Assembly: GCA_019359675.1 (NCBI GenBank) | Contig: JAHHGX010000007.1 | Location: 1 to 64,000, forward strand | DNA length: 64,000 nt | From: Calothrix sp. FI2-JRJ7 | Lineage (GTDB): Bacteria; Cyanobacteriota; Cyanobacteriia; Cyanobacteriales; Nostocaceae | Direction of reading: 5' to 3' | In this document: positions 37,297-45,173 of the stretch, piece after piece | Numbering within the stretch: position 1 is the stretch's first letter | How the letters are laid out: each line of letters starts with the position of its first letter | Notes under the pieces: generated by a model | Told to the model about the DNA's origin: nothing | The model's input: only the letters and a program-made list of their open reading frames with translations | Database searches by the model: none | Made by a program: the position numbers and the translations under genes

Positions 37297-38676
37297 CTAA
37301 GTAATGTAAACGTAAACATCCCATAGGGAGAGCTTGTCTAACTGCTCTCCATTTGAAGTTTTTACATTTACACGATTATTTGATTTACTAAACCCAGTTA
37401 TTTCCCCCCTAGTTATTGTTTTTGTTCCGTCGTCAGTGTAGTCTCTTACTTCAACTTGGTAGCCAATAAGTTCTTCAACATCAACATTACCGTTCTTATC
37501 TTTAGGCATGGTATCTATAATAAATTTTAATATTTTCGGCAATCCTAACTCCTTAGATAATTCAGGATAATATATAGCTTCATCCCAATTTTTAGCTTCT
37601 TTTAGTTGTTCGACTGTCAAATTTTCCGCACCTTTCAAATTAGTAGATACCAGGTTCGCACTACATAGTTTTGCTCCAGAAAAATCTGTCTTATAAAATC
37701 GTTCATCTTGATAAGGAGGGCTAAATTCATCTCCATCTACTTCTATCAACTCACAATTTAAATATATATCTTCTTCATCCCATGTTTTGGTTCTCACAAG
37801 TATTGCATTACTGAAGTCAGTATTTTGAAACTTTGTCTCTTGAATCCATGAATTTTCAAGATTAGCATTGGCAAGATTAGCATTAGTAAAATTAGCTCCA
37901 AATAGTTGTGCATTACTAAGGTTAACGCTACTAAAATTAGCACGGCTAAGATTAGCACGACTAAGGTCAGCACCACTAAGGTTAGCACCGCTAAGGTTAA
38001 CACCACTAAGGTTAGCGGTTCTTAATATAAATTGAAAAAGTTCAGTATCGCGTAGGAAACTTAAAACTCTGTCTTGACGTTCTATATCATTTTCTAACCT
38101 TCGTAATATAGTTACTGTTCTTATACGCGCTACATCTCTAACGCAATTATCTTTATGATTACTACCATTTTCATCCAAATATAATTCAGACCGACTTCTC
38201 TTATTAATTAATATTTCTGACATCCGGTCAATATAAGTTTGAAAAGCCTCTTCACGTAAATTAGCTTCAGCAATAGCTTGTTCAAATTTTTCTCGTTGTT
38301 CAGCCTGTTCTTTTTCAACTTTAGCTAATTCTTCAGCTTGCTCTTTTTCAACTTTAGCTCGTTCTTCCGCGCGCCGTTGTTCGCTAAGTTGAAACATGTA
38401 AATCATAACGGGAATTGCAATTGTACCACCTAAACCTAACCAATCCCAAAGTGTTTTACCTGATTGAAAGTGTTCAGTTTCACTTTCCTTAATACTAATA
38501 ATCTTTCCATCTTTTATTGTTTTCTCTATACTTTTTGATTTATTGGAATCTTCTCCAAAACCGCTCCAATTATATTGATACAGCTTATATATACCAGTAG
38601 TGCCTATCAGTAGTAACAATAGACATAACCATACCTTAACAGATAAGAACTTATAAATACCCTTACTTGTTTTCAT
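37297..38676 (-). CDS. Membrane-anchored pentapeptide-repeat protein
   Basis: 459 residues from the ATG at 38676 (a GTG at 38709 is 11 codons earlier). An N-terminal transmembrane segment (VWLCLLLLLIGTTGIYKLY) and a second hydrophobic patch (LGGTIAIPVMIYMF) precede a charged coiled coil (EQRRAEERAKVEKEQAEELA), then ~15 pentapeptide repeats of the A(N/D)LSx type (ANLSGVNLSGANLSGADLSR) that fold into a right-handed beta helix. Function of these helices is generally not known. The C-terminal ~60 residues (DTMPKDKNGNVDVEELIG) look like a small extra domain. Family common in cyanobacteria. Confidence 0.8.
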   Translation of the reverse strand: MKTSKGIYKFLSVKVWLCLLLLLIGTTGIYKLYQYNWSGFGEDSNKSKSIEKTIKDGKIISIKESETEHFQSGKTLWDWLGLGGTIAIPVMIYMFQLSEQRRAEERAKVEKEQAEELAKVEKEQAEQREKFEQAIAEANLREEAFQTYIDRMSEILINKRSRSELYLDENGSNHKDNCVRDVARIRTVTILRRLENDIERQDRVLSFLRDTELFQFILRTANLSGVNLSGANLSGADLSRANLSRANFSSVNLSNAQLFGANFTNANLANANLENSWIQETKFQNTDFSNAILVRTKTWDEEDIYLNCELIEVDGDEFSPPYQDERFYKTDFSGAKLCSANLVSTNLKGAENLTVEQLKEAKNWDEAIYYPELSKELGLPKILKFIIDTMPKDKNGNVDVEELIGYQVEVRDYTDDGTKTITRGEITGFSKSNNRVNVKTSNGEQLDKLSLWDVYVYIT

Positions 38677-38783
38677 GAGATACAAAAAAGCATCATCATT
38701 TTTATACACGCTTAAAAACGTTTATTCCGTAAACTCTACGAATACAAATTATCTATTTTCAGAGAATTTACTAGTTGGTACGC

Positions 38784-38816
38784 GCACCAAAGTTAAGGAA
38801 TATTACTCGGAGAGTC
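38784..38816 (+). pseudogene. Fragment of the relaxase gene
   Basis: CACCAAAGTTAAGGAATATTAC at 38785 onward closely resembles relaxase-gene bases ~45751-45775 (CACCAAAGTTAAAGAATATTAC). Only ~33 bases match, too short to be certain, but it is one of several relaxase-like scraps in spacers. Confidence 0.4.
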
Positions 38817-38986
38817 AAAGCTCTCTACAATGCGGTTAAAAAGAAAATCATTCTTCTTGAAATAAATACGGTTGTTACTGTAAAGTGGCAGGCGCCTCTC
38901 CAAACCTATGAGGCATAAGCAATTATCATGCTTACCACACCTCTCATAAAGGCGCCGATGCGAATAACTATAATACGGCGCCTACT

Positions 38987-39175
38987 CTACGCACTTAGAT
39001 TTTCGATTTTTTGATTAGCCAAATATATATTAAGTGCCTCGCGTATCAAATCTGGCACTGTACAATTGCGCGCGGAGGCAAGTTTTAAGAGTTCTTCTTT
39101 TACACATGGACTAACCACCGCCTTTACCTGTTCGGTAAACGGTTCATTCCTTCCATAATCAAAACGATATTTCAC
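38987..39175 (-). CDS. Small ribbon-helix-helix protein
   Basis: 62 residues from a GTG at 39175 (no ATG in the frame upstream). The C-terminal half, VSPCVKEELLKLASARNCTV followed by PDLIREALNIYLANQ, shows the strand-helix-helix arrangement of CopG/Arc-type repressors. It is divergent from the small plus-strand ORF at 39199 with only 23 bases between, so they may share a regulated promoter. Targets unknown. Confidence 0.55.
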   Translation of the reverse strand: MKYRFDYGRNEPFTEQVKAVVSPCVKEELLKLASARNCTVPDLIREALNIYLANQKIENLSA

Positions 39176-39198
39176 CCCAAAATCAGGATTGCGGATTT

Positions 39199-39369
39199 AT
39201 GGGCGAACTGTTGAAAAGATTACGGCGCCTGCACCAATTACCAAACCACGATTCTTCTATTGATTGGCAGCTTGTAGGGTTAGGAAAACGCTCAGAAGCT
39301 TGGCTTACTGATGTGCAACAGGAAGTATTGCACACGCTTGAAAAAGCATACGGTTTGATTGAAACTTGA
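39199..39369 (+). CDS. Small hypothetical protein
   Basis: 56 residues: MGELLKRLRRLHQLPNHDSS, then WQLVGLGKRSEAWLTDVQQE and a final helix. Codon use and lack of stops over 171 bases with the ATG near the RHH gene suggest a real small gene. The N-terminal basic helix could be DNA- or RNA-binding. Function unknown. Confidence 0.4.
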   Translation: MGELLKRLRRLHQLPNHDSSIDWQLVGLGKRSEAWLTDVQQEVLHTLEKAYGLIET

Positions 39370-39397
39370 CAGAAACAAAAAATTTAAATTTTAGCGT

Positions 39398-40153
39398 TTA
39401 AGAATCGTAAAGAGATTTCAAGTGTGTCGGTAAGTCTATTTCACAAAATTCTGTAGCAGGAGTAGTGGGTAAACCACTTAGCTCAAATAAATCTCTGATT
39501 TTTCGCGTAATAATTTGGATTAAAGTGCCATTTTTATCCAGTTCAAATATATCGCTTTTGTCCAGAACAACTATTATCTTATTTGTTTTAGCATGAAAAA
39601 TTATTTGGCGAAGCCTACAGTCACTAACTGTTCTTTGCCTAGAACTCCCTGCTTTAGGAAAACCAGTTGCTCCGTTAAGCGTAAAAAAAATACCAAGACC
39701 TGAACTTGTTAGGTTTAAATCCATGATGCTACATAAGCGAGCAAATTGCTTATCAGGTAAGGGGGACTTTGTTGCTTTTGCTTCAACTACAATATCTCTT
39801 TTCTCCGTATTCAGGTATAGCAACTTACAAACATTTAACCAGGCAACATCATCTCCACTGACTAACAAGTCATATTGAGGACCTGCTGACTGGAAACTTT
39901 TGATGCTTTGGACACCCTTTAATCCTTTAAATACTAGTACAACAATCTGTTCTAATAGCTTTCCTGCTTCTTGTGTTTGTTTAAGTGTCGGTTTTGTTAC
40001 CTGTATGTACTTATCTAATTCGTCTAAATAATCAGAAAGCCTTTTATCTGCTATATACAAATAAGAAGCTAATTTATTTGATGCCGGATTATCTGGTTCA
40101 AGGAGGGAGAGTGCGTTGATCATGCTTTCAACAAGTTGCTCTTGACTTTGCAT
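39398..40153 (-). CDS. Restriction-endonuclease-like protein of a three-gene operon
   Basis: 251 residues. The central part SAGPQYDLLVSGDD followed by RDIVVEAKATKSP shows the D...E-x-K spacing of PD-(D/E)XK nucleases, in a short (~110-residue) core with a helical N-terminal arm. Last gene of the minus-strand operon, 16 bases after the wHTH/zinc-ribbon gene. It may cut DNA under control of its partners. The assignment to a nuclease fold is a motif-level guess, since the catalytic spacing is short. No methyltransferase gene is adjacent, so classical restriction-modification is unlikely. Confidence 0.55.
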   Translation of the reverse strand: MQSQEQLVESMINALSLLEPDNPASNKLASYLYIADKRLSDYLDELDKYIQVTKPTLKQTQEAGKLLEQIVVLVFKGLKGVQSIKSFQSAGPQYDLLVSGDDVAWLNVCKLLYLNTEKRDIVVEAKATKSPLPDKQFARLCSIMDLNLTSSGLGIFFTLNGATGFPKAGSSRQRTVSDCRLRQIIFHAKTNKIIVVLDKSDIFELDKNGTLIQIITRKIRDLFELSGLPTTPATEFCEIDLPTHLKSLYDS

Positions 40154-40169
40154 AAAGCATTTCTATTAA

Positions 40170-40532
40170 TTAAACAATTTCTATTGGCTGCTTGAATTCT
40201 GCCATTAAATCAAAAGATAGCTCGTCATAATTGTCTATACTTTTATCACAATTTGGACAAGTCCAAGGTAAATTAGGAAAACCTTTACCATATGGAATTG
40301 CCCCAACTGGAACTTCGGGTTCACAGTTGTGATAAATAAGAAGCTTCATCTCACAAAGTCCTTGAGCTTCGAGAACGGACAATACAGCGAGAGCTTCAGA
40401 ATGTTCTATTCCCAACCAGACAGCAAGTTGATGCGGCATTACTGTTGTCCATGCCTTAAGCTGCTTGCTCAGTTCCGCCTTGTGTTTTTCAGATAGGAAG
40501 TCTAAACTTCCTTTTAACATGAAGCTAGTCAT
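40170..40532 (-). CDS. Winged-helix/zinc-ribbon protein of a three-gene operon
   Basis: 120 residues from the ATG at 40532, chosen because it lies 11 bases after the upstream stop; an in-frame TTG at 40547 would overlap it. The N-terminal ~65 residues look like a winged helix (VMPHQLAVWLGIEHSEALAV LSVLEAQG), and the C-terminal part has CEPEVPVG plus TCPNCDKSID, so four Cys positions could form a zinc ribbon. Probably a DNA- or protein-binding middle component between the large protein and the nuclease-like protein. No named family recognised. Confidence 0.55.
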   Translation of the reverse strand: MTSFMLKGSLDFLSEKHKAELSKQLKAWTTVMPHQLAVWLGIEHSEALAVLSVLEAQGLCEMKLLIYHNCEPEVPVGAIPYGKGFPNLPWTCPNCDKSIDNYDELSFDLMAEFKQPIEIV

Positions 40533-40543
40533 AACCCATAGCC

Positions 40544-41674
40544 TCAAAGTCCCAGTTCCTTCAGTAGAAACTTAAGAACCCCAGTACTACCACCATAATA
40601 CCCCATAAAGCACTTTAAATGCTCAAGACAATCTGGAGTTTTGGAGTTGGGTTTTAGTCCAAAATAGCAGTGTGCTTTAAAAAGATTTTTCAGTTTATAT
40701 TTTTTTAACTTATTTGCCTCTGTCTCTATCTCTAGCTCTGTCTCATTAGAGACTACTTCTTCATCTAGCTGGAATTCGTAGGATTTTGTCCCCCATTCTT
40801 TTATGAGTGTTAGCAAAATGGTGTCTTCTGTATCCACCATTTTACTTGTATCACCAGCCAAACCCAGCTTATTTAAAACTGACTTGGCTATATGCTGTGA
40901 TAGAGCCTGTAATCCTTTTACATTTACATCTTGTACTCCGGCACTATGAGCATTTATAACTAGTCCAGCAGCTTCGGCTCTAACACGCAGGTGCTTCCAC
41001 TTATAAGAAGGTTTATTAAGATATTTATCCCACATGTCATGCAAAATTATTTTTTGAAGATTTGGATGTTTCCATTGTCCATCGCATATGCGCGCTAATT
41101 CATCAAAAAAAACAGGTATGTGCTGCCAAAAAGGAAATTGAGTATTCTCTACATGTTCATTAGTAGTTGGACTAAAAGTAAATCCATCCCAGGATAGAGC
41201 AACATAATTTTCGGACACTTCCGCTATAACAGACCACCTAATATTTTGTACATTTATCTGACTTGTACCTCCGTTTCCTGCCAGGAGACGATCAATAATT
41301 TTATAAGTTCTTATGTACCATTGTTTCGGTTGATTTAGCTCTTGAATTGGACCGTACCAGCCTTCTTCTCCAAATTCACTCAATAGTAATGCGGGAGAAT
41401 TAAGAGTTGGAGTACATGAGTGCGAACCTGTTTTTATACTTAACCATGTTCTAGGCTGCTTCACATACGCAAGTAATACTTCATCAGGGGTTAAATTACC
41501 TTTTTCAAGTGCATCAGCTAATGAAGAGGCTGCTTCATCTTTTTTTAAGTTTCGTTGTCCCGACGAAATTAGTCCTCGTAGGATATCAGCAGTAAATTCT
41601 TTGCTCTCCAAAAATTTTACACGGAAATCTCTACCAGGTGAAAAGCCACAATCAACGAAAGCATTAATATCCAT
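40544..41674 (-). CDS. Uncharacterised protein, first gene of a three-gene operon
   Basis: 376 residues of unknown family. The N-terminus reads MDINAFVDCGFSPGRDFRVK, followed by short helical pieces; the second half includes LKCFMGYYGGSTGVLKFLL at the end. No nucleotide-binding, nuclease or transmembrane motif is visible. The gene leads the operon (41674 to 39398), whose later members are a wHTH/zinc-ribbon and a nuclease-like protein. Such combinations of a large unknown with a DNA-binding and a nuclease component are typical of undescribed defense loci. Only the operon logic supports function. Confidence 0.55.
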   Translation of the reverse strand: MDINAFVDCGFSPGRDFRVKFLESKEFTADILRGLISSGQRNLKKDEAASSLADALEKGNLTPDEVLLAYVKQPRTWLSIKTGSHSCTPTLNSPALLLSEFGEEGWYGPIQELNQPKQWYIRTYKIIDRLLAGNGGTSQINVQNIRWSVIAEVSENYVALSWDGFTFSPTTNEHVENTQFPFWQHIPVFFDELARICDGQWKHPNLQKIILHDMWDKYLNKPSYKWKHLRVRAEAAGLVINAHSAGVQDVNVKGLQALSQHIAKSVLNKLGLAGDTSKMVDTEDTILLTLIKEWGTKSYEFQLDEEVVSNETELEIETEANKLKKYKLKNLFKAHCYFGLKPNSKTPDCLEHLKCFMGYYGGSTGVLKFLLKELGL

Positions 41675-42288
41675 AGGCTGTTGTCTTAAGTTTCATACTG
41701 ACGAACTTGAAACTATGTTAGAAAAAGAGCATACCATTCGGGGCAAATGAATGTGAAATACTTACAAGGCTTATTTCAAGTTTCTTAACCAAAGTTTTTA
41801 GTTTTGATTACTTAAAATCTCAATTGACCCTCGTCTACTTTGAAACCCGTAGCTTTTTCTCTTTATAATAATGTGTTTTGCTCGCAACTCCGATTTTCAA
41901 TATGGGTGCAGTTTATGTAGCAGAAATATTTACTCGGAACCGAGTAGAGGGCATAAAAGCTACGGTTGCACCACATAATCGAGTTCATGAGCAATTATTT
42001 TATCTAAGAGGAGTTGGTTTACTTTTTATTAGCTTATTAACTATAAAGGCATGAATGAATGTTTAGTATGTGTGAGAACCAGTCATCCGGTACGTTGCGA
42101 GTTTCGCTCCTGCATTGTTGGCGCCGACTTTCATCAAACCACGTTCTCCCCTTTATGAGCGCGGGAAATTTTCCTTATAATAAATAGTTAGACTGCTCAA
42201 GCTGTCGGTAGAGACGCGGCTTAGAGGTCATATGTTAATGTTAAAAATTCTTGATTGCGGTTGCCGATTATTTCGCGGGTTTGGATAA
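41675..42288. other. 614-bp spacer before the DUF4238 gene
   Basis: No gene or strong repeat. One GGCGCC lies at ~42120. Divergent promoters for the operon at 41674 and the DUF4238 gene at 42289 are expected here, but no clear -35/-10 pair is seen. Confidence 0.35.
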
Positions 42289-43323
42289 ATGAGACAGGTT
42301 ATCAATCAACACTACGTTCCTCAGTCTTATCTCAAGAACTTTAGCCCTGACGGAAGTCAGGTTTTTGTTTTCGATAAGTTCAACAAAAGAAGCTTTGTTA
42401 GTAATGTCAGAAATGTTGCAAGCGAACGCACGTTTTATGATTTTCCTCAAAGTGTTACTCAGCCCCAAAATATTCAAATAATCGAACAATTCTTTTCTAA
42501 ACTGGAATCAAGGCAAGAGAGATTTCTGCGTCATCTCCAAAGAAAAATAAACAAAGTTTTTGACTTAAGATTTAATCCTGAAAAAGCAGGCAAAATTTAT
42601 ACCTTACCTATACTTACAGAAGATCAAAAACAGGATTTGGCTTGCGTAGCTGCTGTTCAATTTCTTAGGACAAAGGAGTTTAGAAACTTTCTAGTTGAGA
42701 TGCGTCAGGCAACAGAACCTCTGGCAAGTCATATGCTTGAAAGTGAGATTCTTTCAAGAATCAATCATTTTGAGTCTGCAACCTCTATTAAACTAGATGA
42801 AGATATAGCCGATTTTCTTAAGTCCCTACTTCTTTATGAGTGTAATTCAACTTTGTCTCATGTGTATGATGATGGTTTGGCTGTAGTACACGCTAAAGCT
42901 ATTTTTGAATATTATGAACAGATTCTAGAAATTTTTCGTAATCACATTTGGATTATTGGTGTCAATGATATGCATCAGCCATTATTTACCTCGGATCATC
43001 CTGTTGTTCGACGCTCTCATCTATCTTCCTGCGGTCTAGCATCCGAGGGAGTTGAAATTGCTTTCCCTCTTAACAGTAAGTCGCTTCTGATCATGAGAGA
43101 GAAACAGTTTTTTCATAAATACAAAGACAAAGAAAGTAAGCTTTTTCCACTTACTTTGGAGGATGTTGAGTATTACAATATGCTGCAAGTTTATGACAGC
43201 AATCGTTTTGTCTTTTGTGCTGAGGATCGATTTGATTTAGTCAGATCAATTTGTCAAGAACACCCAGGAGTCTGCTCAAAAGACAGAAGTAGAGTTCAAG
43301 TTAGAGTTACTAAACCAACATAG
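42289..43323 (+). CDS. DUF4238 family protein
   Basis: 344 residues. The N-terminus QHYVPQSYLKNFS is the DUF4238 signature, with further conserved features (TSDHPV at ~235 and a helical middle). Family function is unknown. Members occur widely on mobile elements and defense islands; an HNH-like or nuclease role has been suggested informally but I see no confirmed active site. Stand-alone plus-strand gene, with its own spacer on both sides. ATG at 42289 is first in frame. Confidence 0.75.
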   Translation: MRQVINQHYVPQSYLKNFSPDGSQVFVFDKFNKRSFVSNVRNVASERTFYDFPQSVTQPQNIQIIEQFFSKLESRQERFLRHLQRKINKVFDLRFNPEKAGKIYTLPILTEDQKQDLACVAAVQFLRTKEFRNFLVEMRQATEPLASHMLESEILSRINHFESATSIKLDEDIADFLKSLLLYECNSTLSHVYDDGLAVVHAKAIFEYYEQILEIFRNHIWIIGVNDMHQPLFTSDHPVVRRSHLSSCGLASEGVEIAFPLNSKSLLIMREKQFFHKYKDKESKLFPLTLEDVEYYNMLQVYDSNRFVFCAEDRFDLVRSICQEHPGVCSKDRSRVQVRVTKPT

Positions 43324-43451
43324 TATCTCGGCTCATCAATACAAAATTGGGTTTTTGTCAGGTTTTAATAAATTCAAATAAATGCCACGCAATTCCAAAG
43401 TAATTGATAGTATTTGGATTGTGCTACTCCTTCCATACCCCCAAATATTCT

Positions 43452-43560
43452 CCCCCACACCGCGCTTATATAGTTCCCATCAACGACAAAACTAAACAAT
43501 TAAGCCACAAAGAAATGTTTAGGGGTTTCGGGGTGCCAAGCCAATATAAGATTATCTGAG
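43452..43560 (+). pseudogene. Fragment of the relaxase gene (~110 bp)
   Basis: CGCTTATATAGTTCCCATCA through TTAAGCCACAAAGAAATG and GCCAAGCCAATATAAGATTAT matches relaxase bases 45575-45680 almost base for base, with small changes and no open reading frame. It encodes the copy of the HIHAYIVPI region. A recent-looking duplicate or breakpoint scar near the intact relaxase gene. Confidence 0.85.
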
Positions 43561-44145
43561 TCTCCTGCACCAACCTGCTCGCAGAAGTGCAGGCTAGAGC
43601 GGAAGCCCACCCTGATGAGTCATGAGTCCACCAGCTTGGTGGACAAATTAAGAGGCTGCTGCACTCACTTGAAGCTATGAGCGCGCAGCAGCAACCTGTA
43701 GCGAATGGACATTCGCGTGGAAAGCAATGCAGTGGTTTTCCTGTCGCAGAAGGAAACCTCGAATATAACGTAGTTGACGAACAAGGTGCAATTCGCTCTT
43801 ATGTAGATAAAGGAATCCTAAAACATATTGAGTATCGTTTACAAGAGATGCTGGAATTATTTCCAATCTTGGTAATACCAATATGGAAAACGCGGAGATA
43901 CCTCATCAAGTTCTGTAAGAATGGTTGCGTCTAAAAAGTCTTGTAGTACCGCATTTTAATCGTGCGTGCGTTCTTTTCCAATAACGTTATTGGAAAACGA
44001 ATGAAGTAACAATTGCGTGCGTCCTCTCGTTAGGCGCCTGACTCGGCAAGGACTTGAATCTATTCCTCCTTATATCGATAAACAAACCGTAGTTTAAAGT
44101 ATAAAATTAGTCAACTATCAAACGCGCCCTATACTGATAAGTGCC
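43561..44145. other. Non-coding stretch upstream of the repeat cluster
   Basis: A small open frame at 43677-43934 (85 residues) has no recognisable pattern and no good ribosome site, so it is not called. Contains the palindrome at 43976-43995 and one GGCGCC (44034). Confidence 0.35.
43976..43995. repeat. Candidate parS site (20-bp palindrome)
   Basis: Third intergenic copy of the same palindrome, located 1.2 kb before the relaxase start, with identical 20 bases. Confidence 0.6.
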
Positions 44146-44224
44146 TAGACAGAAATAATTACACGTTGCTTTGTAGGCTGGGCAGGCAATTCAAGCCCAA
44201 TTTTGTGTAATTAATTTTGTCTGA
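44146..44224. repeat. Large imperfect inverted repeat
   Basis: TAGACAGAAATAATTACAC at 44146-44164 pairs with GTGTAATTAATTTTGTCTGA at 44205-44224 (17 of 19). An inner small stem (GGCTGGGC ... GCCC) lies in between. Candidate replication or transfer structure in the repeat cluster upstream of the relaxase. Confidence 0.5.
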
Positions 44225-44375
44225 CTACTTATAACCTAACTACAACTATGGTGACAGCCTAATTTAACCCAGGTAACACTAAACTTAAGCAAAACAGTCA
44301 AGAACTGCGACTTGAATTACTTTTTTCATTTAAAATCATCTGATTAATAATAAGTAAGGTGACAGTTAGGTTAAA

Positions 44376-44452
44376 CCCTGGTTGAAGTACAGCAACTGGA
44401 ATTATCTCTACATGAAAACCAATTAATTCCTTTTAAGAGAGCTTCAACCGGG
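44376..44452. repeat. Inverted repeat with direct-repeat flanks
   Basis: CCTGGTTGAAG pairs with CTTCAACCGGG (one mismatch), 54 bases apart. GGTGACAG plus TTTAACCC-type sequence also recurs near 44250 and 44358. Part of the candidate origin/transfer region. Confidence 0.45.
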
Positions 44453-44570
44453 ATAAGAGCGCGCGTTGCCCCATCTGAATCAACTACAATTTAACTACAT
44501 TTATAATACATTTTGGAATATTTTTACAGTATAAATACTCAATAATCGGGTGAGGGAGTTGCATAGGGAT

Positions 44571-44684
44571 AAAAAAGGGACTAATCGGGAGTATGAGCGG
44601 GAGTAAATCGGGATAAAACATGGCTTTTCAGTAAATTAATACTAATTATCAGTGATGGTGACTCCCGATTTAGTCCCCCTTTTA
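44571..44684. repeat. ~21-bp inverted repeat around a 68-bp loop
   Basis: The left arm at 44571-44592 holds GGGACTAATCGGGAGT; the right arm at 44661-44684 holds its near-complement ACTCCCGATTTAGTCCCCC (one base longer). TAATCGGG/AAATCGGG boxes recur in tandem at 44541-44613, iteron-like. Candidate oriV element or recombination site. Confidence 0.5.
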
Positions 44685-44888
44685 TTACTTGATGCTCATG
44701 AATTATATTTACCCAATCGAAGCGTGTCTGGTCTCCTTTCAAAAACAATTTCGGGTGCCTGAGTTAAATTTATGTGTAAAAATAATTGGTTTGAAATTTC
44801 CCGTGCCAACTAAAACAAATTGTGGTTTTCGTCGCAGCATCAATGTGTCATAACTTGGCTTATATGTCAAAAGGCATAGATTTATCTA

Positions 44889-44970
44889 CCAGGAAAATGG
44901 CAGGAATTTTGTGTCCACAAGCATGTTGATATCAAGCTCGTGGTACACACCAATCCTGGCATTTTCCTGC
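44889..44970. repeat. Inverted repeat upstream of the relaxase, candidate oriT
   Basis: CCAGGAAAATGGCAGG at 44889-44904 and CCTGGCATTTTCCTGC at 44955-44970 are inverted (14 of 16), flanking ~50 bases with a second, shorter inner pair (GTGTCCAC/GTGGTACACAC). It ends ~200 bases before the relaxase ATG. MobV relaxases nick next to such repeats, so it is a plausible oriT, though the nic consensus was not found. Confidence 0.5.
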
Positions 44971-45173
44971 CAAATTCCTACTGTGTCGGCGCCGCTCGTC
45001 TCCTCCAAAGCAATTTCGGGCAGCTTCGATATAATCGAAGTGTACTCACTTCACTTCTGTGCCCCTGCGGGGTGGGCTGCGCCCATCCTCGCTCGCCTTT
45101 CAGGCTCTCTCGGACACAGAAGTACGTTCGCCCTTCGGGTCGTGTTCCTAGATTATTAGTGGGGGTTTTTTCA

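Noticed and set aside
43677..43934. 85-residue plus-strand open frame
   Set aside because: No family match; part of it (NVVDEQGAIRSYVDKG) looks protein-like, but there is no start signal. Possible remnant only.
44911..45159. Open frame upstream of the relaxase
   Set aside because: Overlaps inverted repeats; the ATG at 45174 is a better relaxase start.
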